A stretch of DNA of 64,000 nt from Paralichthys olivaceus. Taxonomy: Eukaryota; Chordata; Actinopteri; Pleuronectiformes; Paralichthyidae. The DNA is taken from assembly GCF_024713975.1 (NCBI RefSeq), contig NC_091110.1:18753501-18817500 (forward strand). Direction: 5' to 3'. The notes under the pieces are model-generated. The model did not search any database and was not told the origin of the DNA. It saw nothing but the letters and a program-made list of their open reading frames with translations. Shown here piece after piece: positions 11,969 through 34,340 of this stretch. Position 1 is the first letter of the stretch. Every line of letters starts with the position of its first letter. Made by a program: the position numbers and the translations under genes.

Positions 11969-13477
11969 ATGGCCCAGGAGACCAATCAGAGCCCAGTTCC
12001 TATGCTCTGTGCCACTGGCTGTGGTTTCTATGGCAACCCTAGGACAAATGGCATGTGCTCTGTGTGCCACAAGGAACACCTGTCAAGACAGAACAATGGA
12101 GGAGTCAGTTCTTTGAGTTCTGTGGGTAAGACCTGCTGTGTCTGTCAGGTTGTTTTCTAGTTTCCTTGGGCACGTAGGAGAAAAGTCGTGACCTCTGTCT
12201 GCAGCTGCACTGCCCCCGTGTCTGACTGTAACATGTGGTGAAATCTCCTCCCTCAGGCAGCAGCAGTGGCCCCTCAGCTGAGGCGTCTGCCATCCAGAGG
12301 TTAGAGGCCACCTTGAACAATGCTGCAGCCGCCGCGGTCGCTGCCGCAGAGGAGGCAGCCGAGGCCGCTGCCTCCGCTGAGGCCGTCGCCGCCGAGGCTC
12401 TCAGGTGAGATACTCGTTTGATGGTGTATAGCTGAAGATATGATTATTATTATCATTTAATTCATTTACTTTCCTCTTATATAGCTATTCTGAATTTTAT
12501 TCCATTTATGCTTCGCAGTGGGGTGTCGTCGGCCATTTCTATGACACAGCAGATGACGGAGATGAGTCTCTCCTGTGAGGAGAAAGGAGCATCGGGGAGT
12601 AAAACAGAGCTCATAGAGCCAGGTTGGTTCCTCCAGTGAATTACATACATTAATGTAATAGTTAATTGAGAGCTGTGTCATACAGGAAATCAAACTCTCC
12701 AGTTTAGCTTTTGTTTTCACTGTCAATACAAATTTGGTTTATACTGAGATACCTTTTACTTATATATTGCTGACTGTGACTTGGCCATTGGACACAAAGT
12801 TGTAAATGTGAGTAAGACTCAACTTTAAGACTTTTTGGAAATATTGCATTTAAAGTACCTGGACAAATATTGTATGAACATACTGTATGTGTCCAAAACA
12901 TTTCATAATGTAAATGTATAACTTTGAAAAACCTCTGTCTTTCAGTATTACATTTTACAACAGTTTGATCTGCTCTTTTACTCACATACACAAGGAGGCT
13001 TTCCTGTTTACAGCACCTGAGTCATGTGTGTTTCTTGTGTGTCTCCAGTGGTGAGTCAGCCCACAGTCTCATCCTCCCACCCGTCCACTGCTGGCAGTGA
13101 CGAGTCCAAATCCCCCGAGCCCCCGAAACCCAAGAAGAATCGCTGCTTTATGTGCCGTAAAAAGGTCGGCCTCACAGGTGAGAGCTGTCACAGACACAGG
13201 ATTCATTGTCATTAGGATGAGACAGTCCGCCACTCACCACAGCTTCAGGGTGTCTGGACTGAGTGATTGTTTGGCAGTCGTGTGTGTGTCCTTGTTATTG
13301 ATTGGACTCCTCTGCTGTGGCTTTTCAGGTTTCGACTGCCGCTGTGGGAATCTGTTTTGTGGACTTCACCGATACTCCGACAAGCACAACTGTCCGTACG
13401 ACTACAAAGCCGAAGCTGCCGCCAAGATTCGCAAAGAGAACCCCGTGGTCGTCGCTGACAAGATCCAGAGAATATGA
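11969..13477 (+). CDS. zfand5: AN1-type zinc finger protein 5 (A20/AN1)
   Basis: Ubiquitin-binding, stress-related protein of the ZFAND5/6 family; mammalian ZFAND5 activates the 26S proteasome. Coding exons: 11969-12125, 12257-12404, 12519-12622, 13049-13177, 13329-13477, joining to 228 residues. An A20 zinc finger has Cys14, Cys18, Cys30 and Cys33 (C-x3-C-x11-C-x2-C). An AN1 finger occupies about residues 167-206, starting [20 protein letters not shown]. The end [13 protein letters not shown] matches ZFAND5 better than ZFAND6. The linker exon 12257-12404 is unusually Ala/Glu-rich compared with the Ser/Thr-rich human linker. The start codon lies 28 bases into the first coding exon after a non-coding leader. 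Which teleost duplicate (a or b) this is cannot be decided here. In human, ZFAND5 adjoins TMC1 on 9q21. Confidence 0.96.
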
Positions 13478-14855
13478 GGAAGACTCTGTTTGACTTCTTT
13501 TGAAAACTGGGAGCGATCGGATAAAAGAAAAGAGAGAAAAAAAAAAAAGACTTGAGCCCAACCTTCTCACTGAAGGATCCGTTCTTTTCTGGTTTGTTAC
13601 ACATTCAGGACATTTCCTCCCCGTGCATGGAAGTTCACGTATATTTTCAGCTTTGTTCTCTGTCGGGGTGTGTGAGTCGAACAGTTTTGAAGGATTGTAT
13701 TGAACAAGCAAATATTGTGTGTGAGAATTAGGTGTGGGTGGGAGTTCGATTTATGAGAAGTGACTGAGCGAGGCTGCTGAAGAAAAAGTTGTTGCCCTTT
13801 AGAAAAATCGCTGTTGCCATCTGTCCGGTCTGTGTCGTGATCCTGCTGAGATCACTGGAACTCTGCGTCCGGACACATTCAGGCTTTCGTTTGGACTCTT
13901 GACTGTTACTGCTGTCGGCTGATTGGACCAGCGCTTGCTCTCTGCTGGCTTGAGTAGCAAAATGGATATTTGCCTCTTTCTTTCTGGTTGTTTTTTTTTT
14001 TGGAGCCTCCACTTGAGATCAGAGTTAAACGCTCCTGACTTGGTCAGACTCTCCTGGTAAGTTATTATCAAAGTGAAAACGCTTCTCTGTGCTGCCGGAA
14101 TCCCGTCCTGTCCGACTCGCCTGTGACTTAAAAAAAAAAAAGAGACTTTGTGGCTAGCATTTTCTCGCTGGCTCATCTTCTTCCCTTCTGCAGGATCTTG
14201 ACGTAGTTTTGCAGTGAATTTCTTTTTCTCCTGCCGTTAATGGACTGAAAGCTGTGATTTGCTCGGGGAGGGCGGACACACAGATTTCTGCTTTTTGAAA
14301 CCATCCACTGAAGTCACATGTCAAACGTTTTTTTTTTCTTTCTTTTGTTCTGTTGTTTTCCAGAAAAGTGATTTGTACGCTGTGTGTTGTTGTGTGACAA
14401 GTAGCCTACACTTGTATTAATATTTGCCTTTGGAAATGTTTAGCTCCACTAATAATTTTTTTTTTTTTACTTCACTATTGAATGTTTTTTTCTGTTTTTA
14501 ATGTGAGCTGACAAATTCACCACATGGGGAGTGTTGGACTGCTGCGTGCCGTGTGACAAACACAAGACGTGTGTGTTTGTGGGAGTAGATGTCGTCGGCT
14601 GGTGTGTGAGTTTCGTATGAGGCGGAGTGGTTGTGTGTCGCGGTGACTTGTGAGATTTGTGGACGTAGGTTATTAATAATTTTCCGTTTTTGATTTTTGG
14701 TCTGGCTGCTTCGTGTGTGTGTGTGTTTTTTTTTTTTATCCTTTAGTTATGCAAGTTTGTACAAACATCTTTATTTATATACTGCAGTGTGCATAATCTT
14801 CCATTAGTTCAGAATAAATTGTATGATGTAAATAAATTATGTTCAAAATTACACG
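13478..14855 (+). other. zfand5: zfand5 3' UTR with two polyadenylation signals
   Basis: A roughly 1.4 kb T-rich and TG-rich trailer follows the stop codon. AATAAA occurs at 14813-14818 and again at 14831-14836, so the transcript probably ends near 14,850. The extent is inferred from these signals. Confidence 0.65.
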
Positions 14856-14996
14856 ATCCAGACTCTTCATTTGAAGTTTTCATGCAAAGCTTCTTAACAG
14901 TGTCTCTCAGTAAAAGTTAAAACTGCTGTCTGTCAGTTTCCATGTGACTCGAGAAACAGGATCTGCTGCAGCGAGCATGGCCTCAGGTCACGTTAT

Positions 14997-15036
<40 letters not shown>

Positions 15037-15136
15037 GAACTCATTGATCAGCCCGAGAGGCACATGGTGGAACACGGCTCTCAGCCTCTCTCAGAAGATT
15101 AGTAGAAGTGGTTCCCCAAATAATCTTAACCACTAA

Positions 15137-15275
15137 GAAGGTTATACTTTCACCCGGGTTTGTTTGTCAGCAGGATTACACAGAAATAACCAAACCAATT
15201 TCCACCAAACCTGGTGGGGGAGGGGGCCCTAAGCCTGAGAAGAACCCATTAAATGTTGATGCAGATCTCTGTATT
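15137..15275 (+). repeat. Dispersed percomorph-type repeat, 5' half
   Basis: Contains tttgtttgtcagcaggatta, aatttccaccaaacctggtg and agaacccattaaat in the order usual for this family, ending near gatgcagatct. The 3' half is missing. Confidence 0.6.
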
Positions 15276-16294
15276 CATGTCATCTTTTTACATATGTATT
15301 TTAAGACTCAGTTATAGGAACACAGAGCAGCACATGTTAGTAGTAAAGTATGGTTCTCAAATTGTCACGATTTTACTTCCTTTTTTTTTAGAAATTTACT
15401 CCAAAACCAAATGCAGTCAAATTCAGACTCATGAGAAATTCAGTATGAATTCTCAGCTTGAGAAAGAAAATCTGAAAATATTTTTTCCTCATTTCCTTAC
15501 ATCCTCCTCCTCCTCTCGTAACTCTGCTCACAGCCCTGGAGACAGAAGCATCAGACCTCTGAAGGTCCTCTGAGGACTCTGGTCTGGGAGCCTCCCCACA
15601 CATCCTTCCATTTTTGGGACCGATTACACCTGATGTTCACCCCCTGCCCATTTCTCCCACATCCAACCTGGTGACTAAGAGAACGACTGTTTCCTCGGGG
15701 GGGTCTGATACATCATAGATCGTATCGTGTGCCGTAAAATATATCTGTAGATGCGTGAAAGGATAACTTAGGGTTGAGTCAGGGGATCAGTAAAGTAGGA
15801 TTCACCCTCTGGGGACAATGAATGTGCAAAGAATGTGTGACACTGTGGCTGATGGACGGTCAGACCAACGGAGGCTGAAAACGATCTTATCTTTATCTGA
15901 TCTTTCTATTGGTCTAAATATAAGTGTTTGTGAGTGGGGAGGTTTCATAAAGACACTGCGATCATCTGACTGTAACTTCAAGGCAGGAAAGAGTTTGTGG
16001 TGTGAAATTCTCCAGACTGTGACCTCACAGAGTCTGACACTGATGTTTACAGATGAGGATGAAGATGAATTCAGCTTTTACGGTCGAAAACAGTTTTTGT
16101 ATGACGTCAAATTTCAGGTTTACAAAGACACAAACTCAAAAATTTCAGATCATTCTCACGTAAATAAATAATGGCCTCTCAGATGCATTTTCAAGTATAA
16201 TGAATTCTTTCAGTACCACCGTCATGCTGCAGAAGATCGAAATGTGTTGATACACAGAAGAATTTCTCTTTTCAACGTTCATGTTGGTGATAAA

Positions 16295-16308
16295 CCACTA
16301 GGGGGCGT
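16295..16308 (+). promoter_or_regulatory. CTCF-like motif
   Basis: CCACTAGGGGGCGT is a close match to the CTCF core CCASYAGRKGGC. It lies in the spacer between zfand5 and tmc. Motif match only. Confidence 0.4.
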
Positions 16309-17384
16309 AACATCCACACACAAGTGACTAAGGAACATTAACTTCTTGTGGATATCGAGCAATTTAGAAAAGTATGAAACTGTTTAAAACAACAGACACG
16401 AACCTGGATATTGTTAATTCAGTTTTTGGCTGAGATCTGGATGGGGTGTGTGTGTGTGTGTGTGGAGGGGGGTGTAAAAACAAAACAAAAAATGAGAAAC
16501 AGAAAGAATCCATAACCCCCCCTCCCCCCCACAGAGCAACCAGACATCCCCCAAAATGAAAGGAGGAGGCGTGTGTGCACTGCGTCTGAATGGATGTGAT
16601 CCATATCTCACCTGCAGGAACCGACAACCGTGTAATAGAATCATTTTGGACGTGAAAAGTGAGCTGTTCTCTTATTATTTAATGAGGAGCTTCTTTGCAC
16701 AGTTTCCAGTTCTGCACAACACACACACACACACACACACACACAGGGAGCAGCTGTCAGTCTGTGCTTCAGGCCGCCTGACTCACCGACCTGCCACATT
16801 TCTACTGATCACCTCCGAAACCAACAAAACATGAAAGATCAAATTCAATTCTGCAGCTTTAAGGTCATCTCAGGGTATTTACTGCTCGCCTAATGAGGCC
16901 TGCACACAGAAACCTAAACCTTCATTAAATCTTAAGGCTGTCTGGTCTTCTCCTGCATGTGTGTGTGTGTGTCTGTGTGTGTGTCGTCTCCAATAACCAG
17001 ACGAGTGAGAGTGTTTCAGCGTTTGAGATAAAGTGTTTCTTTGCTCATTTAGGAAAAGCAAAGCAGCAGAGTGTCACTGAAGAATCGGTTTGATCCTGAC
17101 ATGAACCACAGGAAAACTCCACATCTTCTTCATTATAATAAAATATCCCACCTCCTGCTCGACCCTCCTCTGTGGAATCCCCTCTGCTCTCCATTATTTA
17201 ATTTACTGCACCTTTCAAACAGCACCTGTAGAGAGCGGGTCACATGCAGCAGCTGTCGTCATAGTTACGCCACCGTCAGATACCTGAGTTGGACGCTGGC
17301 GAGGAGCCGAGGGAGACGAGAACCAGAGGCAGACGGATCCAACGCTGCGGAGGACACAGACTTTTTTATTACCCGTCCTTCATC

Positions 17385-23539
<6,155 letters not shown>

Positions 23540-23956
23540 GAAAATCCACGGCCCTGCAGGATGTGTTCTGCTTCTGAAATCATCACATCAGGAAAACGTT
23601 GTAAAAACCCACAGGAGCAGACTTCAATATGTTTGTTTGATGGACGATAGAGACAGTTTTTCTCATTTAGCTTTGAGCTCATCAAAAGCAGGAAACAATG
23701 ATTGTTCGTGTCCACACTCACTAAACCAAAAGGAAATGTTAAAGCATAATTTCATCCTGTTCTGTTCAGATGATTTGGAAAACATCGGCCTCATGATCTC
23801 ACCTCAGTTTGTTCCTGTATCGTATGTAAACACAGCGTGGTCACGTCTGACCTCTCGCTGACCTCCAGCTCATCTGAGGCGTTTTTTAAAATTTCTCTCA
23901 CGTTGACTTTGTGATTTAAGATTCTGACTCTGCAGTAAAGTTTTAAATCTTTTCAT

Positions 23957-24080
23957 CCCTGTCTGTTGGTTTGTTTGCAGGATTACGCAAAAAACGTCTG
24001 AACAGATTTACATGACATTTTTTTTGCATTTTCACATATTTCCCAGGGATCTTGATGAACAAATATAATCTAAACCTGAT
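23957..24080 (+). repeat. Dispersed percomorph-type repeat, deleted copy
   Basis: Contains ggattacgcaaaaaacgtct followed, after a deletion, by tttcccagggatcttgatga, matching the 5' and central phrases of the family. It lies between tmc and anxa1. Confidence 0.5.
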
Positions 24081-24540
24081 GACTACCCACATCAAGTATC
24101 TCAGGAGCAAAGACAGAGCGATTACAGAACTTGTTTCTTTCTAAATCCACAAAACAAATATGTATTTCCTCTTTTAAACCCATATCAGTCATGTTTGACC
24201 TGCAGTAGTTGCAGCCCAGGAGAAAAATGTGGCTCCGTCGTGTCGAGTCAGTATTTATGTGAGTTTACTTCACCAGAGGTTTTAAATCATGAGCCACAGT
24301 CGCCTTTATCTCAACTGACACTGTTTGCTGTGTTTCTGAGAGAATAATAAGTAGTTTGGCCACAGGGTGAATCACCTGCACATTTCCATCACATGTCACC
24401 CAACCAGTCAGATGTGTCCAAGCCTCAGACCCGTCAACCTGCAGGAATGTCGAGAGCTGGCAGACGATTGGCTGGTTCACGCCGGCAGGTGTAAAATGAA
24501 CCTGCCTCAAAATCACCTGCACAGAATTGGGTGGAGACGC
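24081..24540. other. tmc-anxa1 intergenic spacer
   Basis: No gene or repeat recognised. A possible non-coding first exon of anxa1 ends at a GTGAGG donor (24590). Its start cannot be placed. Confidence 0.4.
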
Positions 24541-24675
24541 TGCAGAGCGAGTTTTAAACTGATCCGTGAGGACGATCTCCAGCGGCAGGGTGAGGCTCTC
24601 TGATTTTTCAAACACGAAAATAGAGACTGTTTTAAATCACCTTAACCTCCTGTTTGTCCTCCCAGCTGAGTAAAG

Positions 24676-27600
24676 ATGTCCATCTTCAAGAGGTTCTTCA
24701 AAGATATCATCCACGACAGGAACCCTGACAAGGACACCGTCAAAGTGAGTGAAACATCACCTGTGGGAACAAGCAGACACGAGGAGGCCTGTTTTAAGGA
24801 ATACTGTGGAAGTCTCGACACTGTCTCTGACTCGTGATGAAACTGGCGTTTTTGAATTCCTGATGTTCTGCAGCTGAATGTTGCTGTATGTTGTTTCAGG
24901 TGAAGGGTAAACCCAAGCCTAAGTATTATGGAACAGTCACTCCGTATCCGAACTTCAGCGCCAGCAGCGACGCCTCAGTTCTCAACAGTGCCATCGAGAG
25001 TAAAGGTGGGTGTGTTGGTTTTTTCTGTGCGTAGTTTAAAAACTGGTCTTCTTTCCTTTGTGATGTTTTTATGCTTCTATTCCTCTAAAGCAAACTGAAT
25101 GACGTCTTTGTATGATAATGAAATGTACAAACTCATTTGTCCGTTGCAGGAGTGGATGAGGATGTGATCATTGCCGTCCTGGTGAGGAGGAACAACGAGC
25201 AGAGGCAGAAGATCCAGGCTGTTTATGAAGCGTCCACTGGGAATGTGAGAAATTTACTGTTTCCATTATATTACCATTATTCAAACCATTCATTTAGTTA
25301 CAGAAACAAACTTAGCATTTATAGATTTGCAACTCAAACAGGCTCCCTCAAAAAGTCCACTGCATTAGAATTAAAGCTGCAAATGCAATTTTCATTTTTT
25401 CACTTTCACACTTATTTCAGTTTCAAGCATGACTGTACTACTTTGGAGGGAAATAATAAAATCCTCCTCTTATAAACGAGCATTCAAATTCATACATTAT
25501 AAAACAGTTACGCCCAGCTACAACATTCACGGTGGATATTCCTCATTCTTGATCACTTAAAAGTTTCCTGGCTGAATATTTGGAGATATCTTAACGACGT
25601 CTTTTTAACTGATCTACAGTTCAGCTTTACTCACATTTTAATGATCGACCGTCCCCTCGCGTCTTCATCTGTTGCAGAAGCTGGATAAAGCTCTGAAGTC
25701 GGCTCTCCGCTCAGATCTGGAGGACGTTTCTCTGGCTCTGCTCATGACGCCGGCTCAGTTTGACGCCTACCTGATCAGGAAGGCCACAAAGGTAAAGATC
25801 AGGATGCAGGAGAATATTTCAAACATTCAAACAGTGAATTCTTCTCTGATTTGACTTCACGAGTGACAGCGACTGTATAAGTTCTGTTACTAATATTTTG
25901 AATTATTGTACGAAGCTTAATATCCTATAAAAAACAAATTTCTCTTGCTTGCTTTTTTAAAATCTCCTCTCCTCCTTCTGGTTTTCCATCAGAGGTTTGG
26001 GACAGATGAGGACGTCCTGGTGGAGGTTCTGGCGACGAGGTCAAACCAAGAGATTCGAGAGCTCAAGAGTGTTTTTAAAGCAGGTTCGATGTTTGTGTCA
26101 GTTGGTCCTGAAAGCTTTTCACATATCATGTAACACGTTCCTGACACACAGTGTAATAAGACTGAATTCCCAGACTGTGCGTCTCTGTAATCGCCCGCTT
26201 GTTATCACTGTCAACAGCCACTGTGGTTGTGTCATTATTTTCCTGCAGAGTTTGTTGTTCTTTGTGCTGAAACGCTGCTGTTCCCTCAGAGTACGGAGAA
26301 GAGCTGGAAGACGTTATTAAAGACGAGACCAGCGGCGACTTCACCGAGGCTCTTCTGGCCATGTTGAGAGCAAACAAAGACGAGAGCAATGAAGTCAACA
26401 TGGGGCTGGCCGAAGAGGACGCAGAGGTGAAACAACAAATCCCCCGAAGACACAAGTTCTCTCCGACGTCTTTGTTCTGTCTGCAGAGATTTCACAATGA
26501 AAACACACAAATGAGGGCGTGGCTTTGAACCAACTAAAGTGTGTGTGTTTGTGGTGATGAAGGAAACTGTCATTCGGAGGTTAAGAAGTTGACTGTGACT
26601 GATTCTCTGTGCAGACTCTGTTTGAAGCCGGTGAAAACACCAAAGGAATCAACGTGTCCTCCTTCATCGAAATCCTGACCACGAGGAACGGGCCGCAGCT
26701 CTCCAAGAGTGAGTGTTTGAAACGCTTCAGCTGGTTTCACTCATCAACACAACACACACACACACACACACACACACATCTGGACGAACCGGTGGAACCT
26801 CTCTCATCCATGTCACAGGTGGAACACACCCAGCAGTGTAAGAAGATTCTTACCTTCACCGGGGATGTGATGTTTCTTGAGTTCAACTTTTTAAAAATTC
26901 CTCCAGTGAGTCTGTGGTTTGCTCATTTTAAAGGGGAAATTAAAATTGTTATTATATTTCTTCAATCATTCTCACACATTTCACACGTCAAGCTGAATAA
27001 AGTACACATTAATAAGTATATGAATCAAGACAACGACCTGGATGTCCTGAACACAGCTTCACATCTGGTTCTCCTCTGTTTAAAGCTGTTGTTGCACTTC
27101 AACAATTTCCACAACAACCACCTTCTGACTGTAAAACTGTTGTTTGTCATCTTTTGTATTTGAGACGTCTGCACGCATCCCTTCATCTCAGCTAAAGACT
27201 GTTTTTGAAACACTTGTTTGAAGACACATCTGGTTTCTGTGTCACATCTGCAGCATTTACACATAAACACGTGTTTGTGTGTTTACCCGTTAGCGTTCGA
27301 GGAGTACGCCTCTGTCAGTGACCTCTCCCTCCCTAAGGCCCTGTTGTTGGAGCTGAAAGGAGACATCGAAGACTGTCTCATTGACATCGGTAAGAATGAC
27401 ACCATCACATCTTTGCTGACGTGAACATGCGTCACTGAGGGACTCGAGCAGAGACTTCCCACTGGTCCACTGCGCCGCGTGTGTCTGATCACTTTCTGTC
27501 TGTGTCACGTTCAGTGAAATGTGCCTGGAACAAACCGGCGTTCTTCGCTGAGAAGCTCCACAAGGCCATGGAGGTGTGTATGAACGTGTCCCCTCTGTCA

Positions 27601-27971
27601 TGACCAACATAGTGTGTAGTCGACGTGTAGTCGACGTGTTCATACCTGGAGGTTCTGCTCTGTCGTCTCAGGGCCACGGCACATGTGAGGACACTCTGAT
27701 CAGGGTGCTGGTCAGTCGCTCCGAGATCGACCTGAAGAAGATTGTGGAGGAATACAGGGCCATGTACAACATCAGCCTACAGGAACATATACTGGTCAGA
27801 AGATATGAAGAATCACGTTTTTACTGAACGTTTTTAATTTTTCACTTTCAAACTAATTAAAGTAAAGAAAAGTCTTTTTCAGTGTGTTTCATCTGACCAC
27901 ACTTTGTTTTACAGAATGACACTAAGGGACATTATCAGAAGGTTCTGCTGGGACTGTGTGGACCTCACTGA
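24676..27971 (+). CDS. anxa1: Annexin A1
   Basis: Calcium-dependent phospholipid-binding protein, anti-inflammatory in mammals. Eleven coding exons: 24676-24744, 24900-25005, 25150-25244, 25678-25791, 25993-26083, 26290-26426, 26615-26708, 27294-27389, 27515-27573, 27672-27794, 27915-27971, joining to 346 residues, the same length as human ANXA1. The N-terminal tail [17 protein letters not shown] precedes four annexin repeats. Recognisable core motifs are GVDEDVII (repeat 1), [16 protein letters not shown] (2), [11 protein letters not shown] (3) and [20 protein letters not shown] (4). Calcium sites look altered: repeat 2 has K-R-F-G-T for the usual K-G-L-G-T, repeat 3 has KGIN for KGTD, and repeat 4 has KGHYQ for the usual KGDYE. 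Teleosts carry several anxa1 copies; the letter cannot be assigned. The start codon lies 10 bases into its exon. AATAAA signals at 28032-28037 and 28073-28078 follow the stop codon. Confidence 0.95.
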
Positions 27972-28089
27972 ACTGAGTCTGCTCTGGAGATCAAGGCTGT
28001 CGTGTCGTCTGGAGGCCAGCGTCTGAAGACGAATAAATATCATTGACAAAATTGTCTTTCCGAGTTGATCGAAATAAAACAAAAATATA

Positions 28090-28482
28090 ACTGCTTTGTG
28101 TTCTCTGACTAAAAAAAAACTCATTTATAAAATCAATATCTATAAATAAGTTCATGTTCTCCGAAGGATTTGTTTTTCTTCTAGGATTAAATTGTGGTGA
28201 CCGGTTTTAAATAGATAAAAAGATACAGAGATCCCAGAACAGGGGAGGGAAGTAACAAAGTACAAATACTTCCAGTTTTTAAGTAGATCTGTACTTTACT
28301 TGAGTATTTGTTTTTTTTTAAAACACGCTCATTACTTTTGATTTAACGCATTTGGGGGAAATTATCGTATTGATATTTTGCATCATCGATCACTGCCTTC
28401 CAAAATTTAAAGTCTCTTCTTAGAGTTTATGAAGAATTCAAGTGAAACTGAAAGATTTAAAATTGAATTTCCTTCGGGATCT

Positions 28483-28513
<31 letters not shown>

Positions 28514-28670
28514 TATCTATTATTAATTTGTTGTATTTTTTACTCTTATTATTTATCATCATTATTATTTCAGATCATTTGATTCGAACATAATTTATTC
28601 TTTGACTTGATGTTTTCAAGTTTTCAATTATAAATAAATCAATCAATAAAACAGAATGGGAAACCATCCA
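28090..28670. other. anxa1-slc30a5 spacer
   Basis: AT-rich, no gene. Contains a LINE-type 3' tail (28463-28520) ending in (CAAT)n. The right end passes into the CpG-rich slc30a5 promoter. Confidence 0.6.
28463..28520 (+). mobile_element. LINE 3' tail remnant with (CAAT)n
   Basis: Carries gaatttccttcgggatctat followed by about seven CAAT units and CTAT units. This resembles the 3' end of teleost CR1/L2-like retrotransposons (aatttcc..cgggat plus a simple-repeat tail). Only the extreme 3' end is present, as in 5'-truncated insertions. Confidence 0.5.
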
Positions 28671-28702
28671 CTTCCGGTCTGCGCAGAGCCTCTACTGCGC
28701 AC

Positions 28703-28747
28703 GAGTGACGTTTTTTACGTGACGTGGACGTCTGACGTGTCCGGAAG
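28703..28747 (+). promoter_or_regulatory. slc30a5: slc30a5 promoter with UPR element TGACGTGG
   Basis: An exact TGACGTGG lies at 28720-28727, and TGACGTGT at 28733-28740, within a cluster of five ACGT cores in under 40 bp. CCGGAAGT (an ETS core) follows directly. TGACGTGG is the consensus bound by XBP1 and ATF6 in the unfolded-protein response. From memory, the human ZnT5 promoter responds to ER stress through this same octamer. The start codon is about 430 bp downstream. Confidence 0.6.
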
Positions 28748-29158
28748 TGCCGCGGAGCTGCTTGTTTTCTTTCTACTTCCCGGTCTTCATCGTTTCTTCA
28801 TCGTTTCTTCGTCCTCAGATCAGACTTCCAGTGAAGACATTTCTCTTTTTACGCGTGTGTTTGTTTGAACTTCTCACTGAGGACGTGACGCAGCGAGAAA
28901 CTCCGGATGAAAAATCTAACCTGGCTTCCCCAGATGCCCTAGCTAGCTAACAGGCTAACAGGCTACCAGCTGCTGTGTGTGTGTGTGTGTGTTTACACCT
29001 CGTTCAGAAGAGATTCAGTGAAGCAGCAGGATGTGTGGGAGCCGGGGGCAGCACGTGTCTGCTCTCCGGCTGTAAACAGGTTCACTTTCACCGTCCAGGC
29101 AGCGGAGATGATCAGGTAACGGAGACAGAATCTGCAGGTCGAGGCTGGAGGCTTCAAC

Positions 29159-33776
<4,618 letters not shown>

Positions 33777-34230
33777 CGTCCGTATGTGGGACCAAATTAA
33801 ACTTTAATGATTCTTTTGAAATGTACAGTGTAAGTATGTGGTTTGAATAAATCTGAATATATTGGTTTTATCATCTGCCGCCATGTTTGTTTGTGTGCAG
33901 CTGCTTTAACATTCAGCAGCTGATTGATTATTATTTGCGTTAGTGTGATTTTCACTTCAACGCTGTGGTGCCTGAAACCTGTATTCTCTGGATCATCCAG
34001 CAGATGGTGTTGTAACTGTGTCTTGGCCTCAGCGGTTTGCTATGAAAAGACAAACAAGTCACGTAGAAGAACCGTCTCACTTTATTTGAGCATTAATCTA
34101 ATGCATATAAATGTGCAGACAAACACAGTTTAACACTCTGTTGATACGGTGCAGAAAGAAATGTCCGCTGTGACACAACTGATATGTTTTGCTCCATGAA
34201 AACAGAACTACATGATGAGTTTCACCCAAA

Positions 34231-34236
34231 TTTATT
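34231..34236 (-). terminator. mamdc2: mamdc2 polyadenylation signal
   Basis: AATAAA on the minus strand about 105 bases after the mamdc2 stop. A second one lies at 34081-34086. The slc30a5 signal (33846-33851, plus) is only about 230-390 bp away, so the two genes converge. Confidence 0.6.
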
Positions 34237-34340
34237 CCTACAAGTTCTGACGGACATGTTGTCGACAACACGCTGAGTCGTCTGTGAGGTGCAAAAACAA
34301 TGTGTAATACCAGGGTTCATGCATCCTACAGAGCTGATTT

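Larger units (their letters stand above)
14860..17280. other. Intergenic spacer zfand5-tmc with repeats
   Basis: No gene found. It holds (CA)n at about 14998-15032 and 16720-16745, (GT)n at 16447-16464 and 16957-16985, a dispersed repeat (15137-15275) and a CTCF-like site (16295-16308). The part at 16820-16935, about 450 bp upstream of the tmc start, is free of simple repeats and includes AAGGTCA and ctaatgag. It could be regulatory. Confidence 0.6.
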
